Below are positions 22,931 through 34,716 of a stretch of 64,000 nucleotides of DNA, in pieces. The DNA is from Cryptomeria japonica (lineage: Eukaryota > Streptophyta > Pinopsida > Cupressales > Cupressaceae). Made by a program: the position numbers and the translations under genes. Within the stretch, counting starts at the first letter, position 1, and every line of letters begins with the position of its first letter. The stretch lies in NCBI RefSeq assembly GCF_030272615.1, contig NC_081413.1, positions 720,892,367 through 720,956,366 on the forward strand, given 5' to 3'. Below the pieces are notes generated by a model. The model made no database searches and was not told the DNA's origin. It was given only the letters and a program-made list of their open reading frames with translations.

Positions 22931-23429
22931 CCGCAGGGGTATAGTTCTAAGGTTGATTATGTCATCTTTGCAACTTGAATCAATGCATATGCTTAGGAAT
23001 TTCCATTTTTCTCTAGAGAAGGTTTTTGAATTTTAAACTTTAAAACTTTGAAAATGACCCTTTTCACCCCTTAAATCGAAAACCCTAATTTTTCAACTTG
23101 CTTTGATGGATGTGAAACTTATACCCTTGACTAAATCACCCGTCCTAAGTCCATTTTCGGGATTGAAATCAAAATCTGAGATCATTTTTCTAGTCAAAAT
23201 TTCACAATATTGACCATTGGGTATTTTTCTTCCGATCGCTACATCTTTTTTTTAATTCTTTCAAAATTGCCTAAACTCATTGTAACCTTGTCGTATTTCG
23301 ATTTCACTCCCTAGGGGGAATCATCATTGCATCATTATTATCAATGATTACATCATCAAAAAGTCTAGAGTTTTTTCAAATCTTCATCTAAATTCAAGCA
23401 AAAAAAAAAATTAATCAAAGATTAATCAA

Positions 23430-23945
23430 ACAAAACCTTATTGTTCTTCAAAATCGAATCAATCTCTAGCGGCATATCAGTGTTATCGCACCAAATCAAG
23501 CTGATATTATCTTCATCTGAATCAATCTCTTAATAGTAATCAATTTCATCACATCTCATCAAGTTGGTTATTTGTTTAAACTTAATCAAGGGTTTAAAGA
23601 GACTTTTTGACAGTGATCACATGCTTAATCCAAATAGGTGTTCAATTTCATCACATCAAATTAAGCTGGACATTTTCTCTAATCGGATCTTGTTCAATCA
23701 ACTTCAAAATCAATTTTCTCTTTGCTCAATCTAGTTCAATCAAGTTCTAGATTGATGCTCGTTTCTTGATCAATCAAGTTCAAGATCAATATCTCTCTCT
23801 TTGTCGGTCCTAGTTCAATCAAGTTCAGGATTGGTGTTGCTTTAATCAACCTATTCAACTTCATCGCTTCAAATCAAGCTGAACATCTCGCTATTCATCA
23901 ATTTGTGATCCATCAAGTTCAGAACTGATAATTTGTTTGACATTA
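23430..23945. repeat. Imperfect repeat array, ATCAAGTTCA-type
   Basis: Phrases such as AATCAAGTTC(A/T)AGAT, CATCAAATTAAGCTGGAC and CAAATCAAGCTGAACATC recur every 40-70 bp. It is non-coding 3' untranslated sequence of the element ending at 23998. Confidence 0.6.
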
Positions 23946-23951
23946 AATTTT

Positions 23952-23988
23952 CTTTGAATCAATGTGTTGTTCACACATCAATTCAAAG
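23952..23988 (+). promoter_or_regulatory. Conserved hairpin before polypurine tract (G5a)
   Basis: CTTTGAAT…ATGTGT, a 5-nt loop, then ACACAT…ATTCAAAG form an imperfect stem that ends inside the polypurine tract. The other family member (40905-40940, opposite strand) keeps a stem in the same place with different stem bases. Confidence 0.65.
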
Positions 23989-23997
23989 AGGGGCAAA
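23985..23997 (+). promoter_or_regulatory. Polypurine tract of G5a
   Basis: AAAGAGGGGCAAA directly before a TGTAATACCC LTR start. Its twin at 40895-40907 (minus) precedes TGTAGACG. Confidence 0.8.
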
Positions 23998-24800
23998 TGT
24001 AATACCCTAAAAATGGTCATCTAAACCATAAGCCCCTAATCTCGACTACGTCACCAATGTCCTAACCAAAGACAAATTAAATCAATCATGAGCACCTAAT
24101 TAATTGATTCTCAGTCATCAATATCACATGGCAAATAAATCACTCAATATTAATTAAATAATCATTTGATTTAATTATTCATTCCTAGTAAATCATTCTA
24201 ATCAATTGTCCTATTTATTCAATTAAATATCCTAGAATATATAATTAATAACTCAATTTTCCATTAAATCATCAAAAAGAATTAATTGGAAAAAGAATTA
24301 AAGTTGAGAAAAGAAATCAAAATGGAATTAAATGGAAAAATCTCAGAAAATAAATTAAATCGATTAAAAATCAAAATTGAATATTAAAATATAAAATATC
24401 AAATAGATCATTTTTTCAGATTTTATCTTAAAATTAGTTCAATTTCCTTTAAAGCTGAGAAAAGCAGCCAATCACAAAAATTCACCTGGATTGTGCTTCC
24501 TCTTGGAGAATATTTGTCATTCATCATTGATCGATCATGACGATTGGTCTCTCTCTGGATTTTCTATAAACTCAGGCTCTCTTCTCTCATAAAAAAAGAA
24601 CCTGGAGATTACTGTTATTATGCTATTTTTTCTCTAGGCTTATTGAGATTTATACATTGAGATATTACATATTAGTTATTGCATATTTAATGTTCATTCA
24701 TATTGCTTAAAATCATGTTAGATTAATCATGCATATCTATCTTAATCTTGCATCCATTTAGCTCAATTTTATACTCATATAGATTAAATCCTTTGTTTAG
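23998..24800 (+). repeat. G5a 3' LTR, probably truncated
   Basis: The LTR starts TGTAATACCC after the polypurine tract. It has an AT-rich, AATTAAAT-rich U3 and a TATA-like TTCTATAAACTC near 24560. I cannot find a CA end, and copia-like LTR sequence in the opposite sense appears by about 24840, so the right border is approximate. The related full-length LTR is 39427-40894 (minus). Confidence 0.6.
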
Positions 24801-24834
24801 GTGTCGTCTAAATTTGAGAATAACTACTAGAATT

Positions 24835-25350
24835 AATCTAGACAAATAAAACAAGAAATCATACACACATAACAAATCAAACACTATGAACACCAAAATT
24901 TACTTGGAAAACCCAAGAATGGAAAAACCATTGAGAATGCTAATTCTCAATATGAAAACACTGGTTATGGTGACTTTTACAAAGGATGGCTCACTGTGCA
25001 AAGAGGCTCCCCGTTGAAGAAAGAAAGATAGAAACTAAAATCCACCATTGAAACACAGTCGGTACCATCAAAACTACTTTCGGTAACAATATGCAACATG
25101 CTTCACAATAACAACTAGATTCTTTCAATCTCGCATATCTTCTACACAATCAGCCATTCACAAAAATACAATGCTAACTCACCCAGATCAATCACATACA
25201 TATACTATTTTTAGAAAAACATAATCCTCAAAGCTGGCCAAGACAAAGATCTAAAATAGGTCACTACTAAACATTATGATGGTGGGAAGGAATGACAAGT
25301 AGACCTTATCACAACATTCCTCATTGAACACATTAACACATTACATACAT
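24835..25350 (-). repeat. Copia LTR relic
   Basis: The minus-strand reading contains the same hairpin box as C1-C3 at 24904-24931 (ATGGTTTTTCC, a loop, TGGGTTTTCC). It is set in a similar context of a short direct flank and an ACACACATAA stretch. No primer site or ends are recognisable. Confidence 0.45.
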
Positions 25351-25559
25351 CACCAATACCAGCCCCAAAACAAAAATGTCATTACACATCTTCGACTTCC
25401 GAATCAACACCTTGACTTCTAGATCATGTCGAACCTAAAAATAACACTTAGTAACATCAACAACACATCTTCTGAGAAATCACCCAATGACCATCAACAT
25501 CACATACAAACCAATTTACCATTGATTCTTAATATACCACATTCAGACCTAACCGAAAC

Positions 25560-26340
25560 ACATCCCTTCCATCTATTTTAGGACCTTACATTCTATGATC
25601 GCTAGCTCATAATCCAATTACCCTGTCATAAATCAAGATCAGTAAAGGTACACATCTTTGAGAACCGTCCAACCATCTAACTACATAAACCCATCCAAAA
25701 AACCTCAATATCATTCCTATTCATCCATATATCCCATTCCCTTTGGAAGCAATTGGGATGCCCCACATAAAATCTATAAGTCCTAAAATTCATATCCATC
25801 AAAAGATCAACATGTCCCATCTAAAAGACAAGTAAAAATGAAGCAAAATTTGATCCAAAAGAAAACAACAATATCCAAAAGACCACAAAGGCCCATTAAG
25901 AAAAAAACATAAAATCCAAAACTATGTGGATTCCTAAGTCGCTCATAAAACCAATGCATTCCAAAGAACTAGAAACAAAAGAAAAATCAAAATCAATATG
26001 GATTCTCATAAAAGCATTGCATCCCAAATAAAAATCAAAATTGACATTCAGACTTGATGTTCCAAAATCATTCTTTAATCATTCATCTACACATCTCCCA
26101 CTATCCAAATCTATTCTTCCATCATTTCCTTCATCCATTTTAGGTCCTTATGTCTCGAATTCTGCATCCACACTTCTATCAAAATCTCAAAATCCAAGAT
26201 CCACTTGTCCTCCATTACTCCACCACCTATCATGGTGTGTGCCAATGTTAACCTTGAAGATATTTCTATCCACCCAACCAGAAATCTTCCTATTGGAACT
26301 ATTAATTCCACTAAATTAATTCTCTCCATAGGTGTTTCAT
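25560..26340 (+). pseudogene. Relic retroelement ORF, second copy of the SILGPY family
   Basis: A diverged paralogue of 8644-9351 + 17117-17645. It has a GPY reading near 25585, TMWIPKSL and MHSKELETKEKSK near 25925-25990 and SSILGPYVS near 26130-26155. Numerous stops. The best open piece is 26041-26319. No known catalytic domain. Confidence 0.5.
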
Positions 26341-27645
26341 ATAATTATTTTTCATAACCCTTGCCATCAATCAAATCCTTAACACTCTGTCAACCTAGAA
26401 AGAATCCTTATATCATTGATAACTATTCTTGAGTTAGGGGTACCGGTTTGAGAAGAATGGTTTATTTACCTATTAAATGAGGTTATTATTGTTGCAAGTT
26501 TATTAATGAAAAAACATAGATAACAAATGTGTTATATGTGGGGTAAATGGGCTCCCACAAGGGTAGATCTAAACATATAACCATGACATGACCATCACAT
26601 AGGCCTAGAGTCTCCATTACCACACACCTTGGTCTTCACAAAACTTAGTGGTATTGTGTGAAATCATCTACAATTTTTAAAATACAAACACTTTGCATAA
26701 TGAATAGGCTCAACTTTCTTTTTAGCCAAAAAACCTAAAAAATAAGTAAATTGATAAGACCCTATTGCAGTCATACTGATCACACTATGGTCTCCAAGCT
26801 CACAACACTGGAACTTTTTGAAAGGACATGTTTAACTCATACCAATAAGAGGTCAAACTGTGTAAATCAAATCAACACTTCTATCAATACAAAGCATACT
26901 GACAAAGGGAAAAGATGAATTATCGACGAGAATACTTCCTTCGGAGTAAGCACAAAATAGTCACACCAACACTTCATGTCATATCGATGCACGAGAATGA
27001 GATATTTTTGGTAAGATCATCATGATGGATGCAACACCAAAAAGATTCATAAGGTCGAAGCAAACACGCAAAGGTCATACCGACCACCAAAGTTGTAGCA
27101 ATGAATGATATGAGTGAACATGTCGGAATGACTCAACCCGATAAGAATGATGAGGGGAGTTATAAGGCATCAAATAAACTAATGATGTAAGAATGAAATA
27201 ATTAAGGAAAAATTGAATAGGCAATTCATCCCAATAACAAAAAAATGAAAGGTATCAGCTTGAAAGTAATTTGTTTCCCCGAACATGGTAACAATGATGA
27301 TTTGAGTCATTGACAGGACTTGTTCTGAGCAGGATGAGAAATGAAAAGGTGGCCCAACTTCTAGAGTCACAACAATAGGGAGATAATGATAAATAACTAC
27401 AGGCCTAGGCAATATGCATCGGTAAGAGAATGACCATCAACCAAAAAAAACTTTTGTGACCACGACATTAGTGATCCTGTTGATGGTGTTTGATTCTTGT
27501 GACTCCTAGCGATGATCATGAGGATAGAGGATCTAGAAACTAGGAGAGATTGGGTAGAGTCTACCTGATGAGAAAAGAACGGTAAGGTGAAGGGTTACAA
27601 ATTGGATCGGTAAGACTAACAGTTGTCAAACCAAGCCGAGTGAGG
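26341..27645. other. No recognisable gene
   Basis: AT-rich sequence with scattered ACCGGT/ACCGAC-like words similar to copia LTR U3 sequence, but without identifiable ends or ORFs. The short minus ORF 27179-27412 has no support. Confidence 0.5.
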
Positions 27646-28540
27646 TGACCAATTGAAACTCATTGGATTCATTTTGTTATCATTGATGGAAACAAGATCA
27701 GATGGAAGTCATATAAGGGCATTAGTAGGCATTTACCAGCAAACACTGACATTGGAGTATCCAAGGTTACATAGGTATCGACACCGGCACTGACATCCAA
27801 CACCTCAGGAAAGCCGACATCAAGGAAGATTTATTTAGAAAATCATTTTGTAATTATTGTATAAGGCCAAAATTGTATATCTTTTGTAATGTATTATAAG
27901 CTGATTATAAGATAATATAAGGCATATTGTTTTTTATGGGTATATAGGTCAATGTGTTAGGTCATTAAGATATATAAGAAATTTATGTGAGGATACAACT
28001 TGTGGATGAGGATTGTGGAATGCAAAGATCATTTGTATGTGAATGTTGTATCATGTAATGATCTGTAAATGTTTTGTAAGACATTCTTGGAGGGAAGGTG
28101 ATACTAGTAGTAGTATTCAGGGTTTATGAACCGATACAAAGTAGAGCTATAACCGGAACTCTATTTGGCATAGCATATGCATTTTTGAGTTCATTTTCAT
28201 TGTTTTACTTCAGTAGAAGCTTGTAGTCAATGAGACTCTTTTGTGATGAGCAGTGTGCCTTCTTGCATGTGCAAACCCCCATTATATGTAATATCTTTCA
28301 TATTGCCAGTGAACTAATATTGTGGGTCACAAATCCTACCATAGTTTTTCCTCTTTGAGGTTTTCCACGTATAAATTCTATGTGTTATGGTGTGCATTCA
28401 TGTGGTTGGTTTATTTGCATCAAGTTATATGTTAATTTGTTTACCGATTTATATGTGTATATTATAAAGGTATAAAATCTTATCTTATCGGCAAAACACT
28501 GATTCACCTCCCCCCCTCTCAGTGTTCTTGGATCCCAACA
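27646..28540 (+). repeat. C3 5' LTR
   Basis: A direct repeat of 33517-34394 from AATTGAAACTC onward. It contains a CATTGATGG word near its start, the hairpin motif TTTTTCCTCTTTGAGGTTTTCC at about 28351-28371 and TATGTGTTATGG just after. It ends GATCCCAACA. An extra 13-17 bp near 27900 distinguishes it from the 3' LTR. Confidence 0.85.
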
Positions 28541-28544
28541 ATTG

Positions 28545-28556
28545 CGGTATCAGAGC
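28545..28556 (+). promoter_or_regulatory. C3 primer binding site
   Basis: CGGTATCAGAGC lies four bases after the LTR end, one base from the initiator tRNA-Met complement. Confidence 0.85.
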
Positions 28557-28622
28557 TTGGTACCTCGGAGGAAGTTTAACATCTTGAGGAAGATCTTGAA
28601 ATCAAAATCTTTTGGCACAGCT

Positions 28623-29742
28623 ATGGAGGAGCAACTTGAGATGGCTCTTAAGGATTATGATGCTGAAAGGATGAAGAACTTGAAACTGCAAGATGAACTG
28701 AATTCTGCAAATGAATCATTCTTGTCCTATAAGAAATGTTATCATCAGCTCAAGCTAGAAGGAAAGAACTTTTACAAAAACAAGATGATGATAATTCTTT
28801 GAAGGAACAATGTCAGAAAATGAGTCAAGAAAACATGCTCATGCAAAATGAAATGCAAGACTTGTCTATGAGGATGTCTAAGGATATTGAGGACAGAAAG
28901 AAGAAGGAAGAATATCTTGCTAAATCTTTGAAGAATAAATCTGAGGAATGTGACAGATTGGCTCATGAGAATGATATGTTGAAAACTAGTTTTGTGCAAT
29001 CCCAAAATAATGAAAAAGAACTTGAAAGGAAAGTAATATATCTAAGAGATGATTTGATTACTACAAGTGAGTACAAAGAAAAGTTTAGGATCAGTGTTGC
29101 ACAATTGGATGACTTGTTGAAAGGAAAAAGGTATAGCGATGATTCTATAGGACTTGGATTTGTACAAGGTGAAAGCTTCAATACTGCAGATCAGACAACC
29201 AATGTGCATAACTCATTAGAACAGAGGAAACCAGTAAGGCAATCTAATGCTTATAAATTCAATGGTAGATGCTTTGTCTGTAATAAATTTGAGCATATGG
29301 CTAGACAATGTGGAAATAGAGAAAATCAAAACTACAATTTTGTTCCAGGTCAATGCACAAATTACAAGAAGTATGATCATAAGTCAGAAGATTGCAGAAT
29401 GAATGTTAATGTCATGCATGTGGAAAGTTTGAACATTTTGCTAATCATTGTAGGTCAAGGAATGACACTCGATATGTCAAAGCAATTCAAAAGAACAATG
29501 TTACATGTTATGCATGCAACAAAATAGGTCATATTGCTAAGTATTGTAGAAGTAAGACTCAACCGGTTAGCAATGATAGAGATAATGAGAAAGGAAAGCA
29601 GAAGGTAGATGAAATACAACAAGATCACACCAAGAGATGGGCTATAAAATCTGAAGAACCAAGTCAAAATGCAACAACATCGGTAACTCCACAAGTAGAG
29701 CAGAGCATTCTTACACTGACAGAAAATTCCATCGATAACTGA
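28623..29742 (+). pseudogene. C3 gag: coiled-coil capsid with four zinc knuckles
   Basis: It starts MEEQLEMALKDYDAERMKN. A frameshift near 28740-28800 moves into the reading 28736-29527, and another near 29400 into the last frame, which ends SILTLTENSIDN at 29742. The central 200 residues are heptad-rich (EQCQKMSQENMLMQNEMQDL), a coiled coil. The knuckles are CFVCNKFEHMARQC, a degenerate CTNYKKYDHKSEDC, then CHACGKFEHFANHC and CYACNKIGHIAKYC in the shifted frame. The architecture is the same as C2 gag. Confidence 0.87.
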
Positions 29743-30107
29743 AGCATAAGCCTTAGGGGTTGGCAAACTCATTTCAAATCTTGCATATTCCCCTAGAGGA
29801 GATCGAAGGAGATCTTGAGAGTTGTGTTCATCATTGATGAAGGTTCACTTGGCACAAGGTTGTGAAATCAACATCCTGTAGGGTAGATCGTGAAGCATTT
29901 ATGACAATGAAAGATTAGGGTTCTTTCACTGATAAAAGGGGAAAGTGGATTAATTTTCACTCAACCAACATTCAAGCATCCAGAGTGAAGAAAAGGCAAA
30001 TTTTAGGCGAATTAAGAGCAAGCAAAGGTATTTTGAAAGGATTTCGAGCATTTGTTTGAAAAGCACTCAATCTTCCAACTGACGTTCACTTTTAGGTATT
30101 CTTCAAA
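29743..30107 (+). other. C3 gag-ORF2 spacer
   Basis: Non-coding. CCTTAGGGGTTGGCA a few bases after the gag stop matches the position of CTTAGGGGGAGCA in C2. The following 300 bp hold no ORF. Confidence 0.45.
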
Positions 30108-33100
30108 ATGGTATCTGGATCTTCAGCTCCTACTTTTATTGCAAATCCAACCATTATCAAAGTTAATGATAGGTTGAGGCCCATATTCAAGGAGGTTCCC
30201 CTGATTTCTAAGAAAGAAGACTCTACGAGAGCATTTTCTAGGGTTCCTGATGGTGTGATGTATGTTGAAGATTTGAGGGCATACATTCATTGCACCCTAG
30301 AGGATCTAGGCACATAGGAAATCAAAGGCATGTATCAATCGGTGATACTAGACAACTCTGGAACCATCAAGCCAGAATACAAAGCAATTGAGGATATAGG
30401 GTTAACCAATATTCTATACATACCACAATTCAAAGACAAAATCATCAAATACATTTTGAACAGGGTTCATAACAAGTTCATCTAGCTGGATCGACCTTAC
30501 ATGATCACCAAGGAGTCTATTCAAGTAGTCACCAGCTTACCCAAAGTCAGACATGAACCTAGCAAGAAAATTTCCAACACAGAGTTTGAGAAACTCACCA
30601 TTGCAACTCATGATAACAGATCAATGAGGATCAGCACAATCACCGACACTGATGTGAAGTTTGTCAGTATGATAATCGATTATAAGGTAACTCAACCTAG
30701 CCGATTGAATTCTGTTGCTAGTTCTCGCATCCATGCTACATATCAGATGTTGAGGGATAATGGTAAATATGATTTGTGTTGAGGAGTGAACTGATGTAAA
30801 ATCTTGGAAAAATTAAGGGAGTTAAGAAAGAAACCTTTAGATATGAAAATTTGATTGTTTGTTTAATGATTTACTTCCTAAATGAGCTAGCTGGTCTAGA
30901 GAAGAAGTCTTGGGCTCAAGACATACCGGTAGGTATGTAGACCAAGGAATAAATCACCGGTCTTGGTATCGACAAAGATGAAAAACTTTGGGGTTACTTT
31001 AAAGCATTTAGGGAAAATATGAGGCAGAGGGAGAGATTATCAAAGAGCATTGTGGAGAAGTACTCCACTGACATCTGTTTCATGGTGAAGACCGATGAAA
31101 CCCTCATGGAAGAAGTAGAACCAAGGACCATATGGGTCACAAAGATTGGATATGAGGTGGATGATAACATTCTAGACCTCTATGCAAAAATGTTGCTAGA
31201 TGCCCCATTGGATGACAAAATTGAATATTTTGGCACTACAGAAGAGAAGGCCTTTGAAGTCAAAATTGGTTTTAATAGGAAGAGAAGGGAGAAAAAAATA
31301 TAAAAGATGTCTACATTTGTGCAGAATGTCATTCACAGAATAGATACTGAAATGGGTTCTGGATCCAAATTGACAAGAGAACCGGTAGTGGCTAGTACTC
31401 TAGAAGTGAAGGAACCTGAAGCTTACGTTTCTACCATCACTTCTGATTCTAACCCTGAGGATAATGAACCTCTTGGTTTTAGAAGGGTACAGAGGAAGAA
31501 AGTAGATCAACCACCAGTAGAGAAGAAGAAGGTGGAGCCAAGAAGGAAATTTGTCAGAAAGGTAACAAAACCTACTGTACCCCCACCTCCGGCAAGGAAG
31601 CCTATACAAAAGAGAGAACCAGTTACATCTACTCCAACAACCCCCAACTAAAAAGAAGAATAGTGATGATACTGAGTTTGGTAAGGCCAAAATGACATGT
31701 CCTGAATTAATTGATGAAATTACAAAGGATGGAATTTTGAAAAATGTATCTATATTATGAGAGTTTAGAAGAAAATGAGCAGAATGAGATAGAAGAGTCA
31801 ATTTTGTTGCATATAGATATTTATAAGAAATTCTTAGTAGAAATTTTGAAGGAAATACCTCTATCACTGTACAATAAACTAGATGCTAGAAGATTTGACA
31901 CAGTCAAGAGGGATAGAGAGATCATAGAGGTAGAACTTTTAACTTTATGTGGTGCTATTAGTAATGATGAAATGAAGATATGTACTGATGTTTCTAATAG
32001 GATGGTTTTTAGTAGTAAACCTCAGCAAATAAGCCTAATGATGGGCAGAGTAATGAGGTGATAAATGAGACCAGTGAGGGTTGGGTGAAATTCTTCCAAA
32101 AGAATCCAGACTTTCTTACATCTGAGGAAGAGTTTGTTAAGGCAACAAATTCCACCATTCCAGATAAATCAAAATGGAAAGATGTTTTGGGTAGTTCAAC
32201 TCCAATTTTAACTAAATTGGCAATAACTATAGGTATACAAACTCAACCAATAGTAAAGGAAAGTGTACAATTTGTACCAACAAAAACTATTTTTGAGCAA
32301 GGCAATGTACAAGATACTGAGAATATTGTGGATAATACTCCACCAACAGTAATTGACACTGCACCAAGTGGCGAAGCCACCAGTGCTAAAGAAGCTAAGG
32401 TAAAGGGAATTAAGTCTACACCGGTAGTCAATATTGATTCCTCGACAAAGGTTTTGGCAATTGACACTTCTCAAGTTGAGAATAAATCAGTCACTGAGAT
32501 GAGTCCAACTGAGTTAATGATGATGGCTACTTAGAAACTATTAAAGGAGGGATCTATAGATAAGGGAATAATAGATCAATCAGTTACAGTGTTGCATAAA
32601 GTAATCCTTGATTGTAAGATTGAAAATGAAGCAAGCCCTTCCAGCAAGCTTAAAATAATAACATAGCACATATCTAACAATTTTCAATCACTGCAGCAGA
32701 TATCAGACCGACAGGCATGAGAAAGATTCACTATAGCTAAAAGAGTCACTTTTGATCAAATCATTGAAACAAAGAAAAATAAAATTGAAGCTAAACTCAT
32801 TCTTATTGAGAATTATTTAAAACAGTGTACAAATATCTACAACGTCTGTTGTAACATAGAAATTCTTACAACAAATGTAGATAGAAGGTTAAAGGAATTA
32901 CATGATAAGGTAGCTAGCATTGCTAATTATTTTGATGGATTAACCTCACTAACAACATCTATTGATGGACAAATTTTGTCCTTGGAGAACCAAATTTTTA
33001 CTTTTGAGAAGGAAAGAGATAAAATCATTCAAAGAGCAAGGAGTCTTAGAGGATTGGTCAGTCCCAGATTGGATTCACTGGGTGTACATAAGAGAGAGTG

Positions 33101-33209
33101 TATGGACATGATTGCTAAACCGACACCGACAGAAGTCAAAGAGATGGAAGCACTAGCACACTTACTAAGTGGACTAGCATACATATTTGAAACTTTCAAA
33201 ACTAGCTAG
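30108..33209 (+). pseudogene. C3 ORF2: accessory protein homologous to C2 ORF2
   Basis: Unrecognised family. It starts MVSGSSAPTFIANPTI at 30108. Segments: 30108-30317, 30501-30782 (ITKESIQVVTSLPKV… to ATYQMLRDNGKYDLC), 31019-31303 (EEVEPRTIWVTKIGYEVDDN), 31307-31651 (basic, Pro-rich linker), 31744-32061 (EIPLSLYNKLD), 32058-32534 and 32976-33209 (coiled coil). Equivalent landmarks in C2 are ATYQMIMEDASFDLC, EAVEPR…GYEV and ETPDSLYNSLD, in the same order. Several frameshifts and stops break it. The C-terminal helical part is more diverged than the N-terminal and middle parts. Confidence 0.75.
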
Positions 33210-33342
33210 GATACATACCTACAGTTGTTGGATAAGGCTTACCCAAAAAATTTGAAGTTAGTCAAGCTCTGATAAAATAAACAATATTTATTCATTCTTT
33301 TGTTCTAAATTCTTTCAATTCTTTCACCATTCTTTGGCATCG

Positions 33343-33357
33343 ATGCCAAAGGGGGAG
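33343..33357 (+). promoter_or_regulatory. Second polypurine-like box in C3
   Basis: GCCAAAGGGGGAGTG preceded by GCATCGAT, 145 bp upstream of the true tract and almost identical to it. A further CTTAGGGGGAG occurs at about 33436-33446. Confidence 0.6.
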
Positions 33358-33501
33358 TGTATATATGTGAAAAATATCAGAAAAATATCAGACAGGAAAA
33401 TATGGGAAGGATATCAGAATATTAGGAGTGTATTTCTTAGGGGGAGCATATTTCATTAAACTGCCAGGGAATCCATTTTTCACATGAGTGTTGCCGTCAA
33501 T

Positions 33502-33516
33502 GCCAAAGGGGGAGAT
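33502..33516 (+). promoter_or_regulatory. C3 polypurine tract
   Basis: GCCAAAGGGGGAGAT (allowing one base for the border) directly before the 3' LTR. TTGCCGTCAATG at 33491-33502 can pair with CATTGATGGCAA at 33554-33565 inside the LTR. Confidence 0.88.
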
Positions 33517-34394
33517 TATTGGCAATTGAAACTCATTGGATTCATTTTGTTGTCATTGATGGCAACAAGATCAGATGGAAGTCATATACTGACACTAGGA
33601 GGCATTTATCGATAGACACTGGCATTGGAGTATCCAAGGTTACACCAGCATCGAAACTGACATCCAACACCTCAGGGAAGCTGACATCAAGGATGATTTA
33701 TTTAGAAAATCATTTTATAATTATTGTATAAAGCCGCCATTGTATATCTTTTGTAATGTATTATAAGCTGACATAAGGTATATTGTTTGTATGGGTATTT
33801 AGGTCAGTGTGTTAGGTCATTATGATATATAAGAAATTTATGTGAGGATAGAACTTGTGGATGAGGATTGTGGAATGTGAAGATCATTTGTATGTGAATA
33901 TTGTATCATGCAATGATTTGTAAATGTTTTGAAAGACATTCTTGGAGGGAAGGTGATACTGGTAGTAGTATTCAGGGTTTATGAATTGGTACAAAGCAGA
34001 GCTATAACCAAAACTCTATTTGGCATAGCAAATGCATTTTTGAGTTCATTTTCATTGTTTTACTTCAGCAGAAGATTGTAGTCTACGAGACTATTTTGTG
34101 ATGAGCAGTGTGCCTCCTGCACATTATATATAATATCTTTCATATGGACAGTGAACTAATATTGTGGGTCACAAATCCCACCGTGGTTTTTCCTCTTTGA
34201 GGTTTTCCACGTATAAATTCTATGTGTTATGGTGTTCATTCATGTGGATGGTTTATTTGCTTCAAGTTATATGTTTATTTGTTTACCGGTTTATATGTGT
34301 ATGTTATAAAGGTATAAAATCTTATCTTACAGGCAGGACACCTATTCAACCCCCCCCGCTGCCCCACTCCTCTCAATGTTCTTAGATCCCAACA
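33517..34394 (+). repeat. C3 3' LTR
   Basis: An 878-bp LTR starting TATTGGCAATTG (a G-to-A change from the TGTTGGCA type) and ending CCCAACA. The hairpin motif is at about 34182-34206. Confidence 0.88.
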
Positions 34395-34716
34395 ATCCCC
34401 ATAGGCGACACATCACTTATGTCTTCACAATGTGTTGACATATAAAGTCATACTGATAAAATGAAATTGTCACATCCACCAAGTTATTCAAAATTTAGAA
34501 TTTGTTTACCAACATTCGTTGAAGGTGATATTAATACTACATAATTGAAATCCTCTAAGAAAGAAAATTGTAGACACAAAGCAAATTGACAAAGCACTGT
34601 GAATAAGTGGAGACAAGGGATCAAGTTATAGCACTTGGGTAATAACAATTAAGCAGTCAAGGCCTTTTCCTAACTCTATAAAATTTATTTTGAATTGTGC
34701 TCTATCATTCTTAAAA

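Larger units (their letters stand above)
27646..34394 (+). mobile_element. C3: second gag + ORF2 non-autonomous retrotransposon
   Basis: About 6.7 kb, with LTRs of about 0.9 kb (27646-28540 and 33517-34394), a primer site at 28545-28556 and a polypurine tract at 33502-33516. It encodes gag (28623-29742) and ORF2 (30108-33209) and no pol, as in C2. The 5' LTR edge is damaged: the first bases differ from the 3' LTR start and no duplication of ATCCC (34395-34399) is found on the left. So the exact start is uncertain, and the element may have recombined or lost its end. Confidence 0.88.

Noticed and set aside
27646-27650. A target-site duplication for C3
   Set aside because: ATCCC follows the 3' LTR, but the bases before the 5' LTR are TGAGG/GTGAC; no match was found within a few bases.
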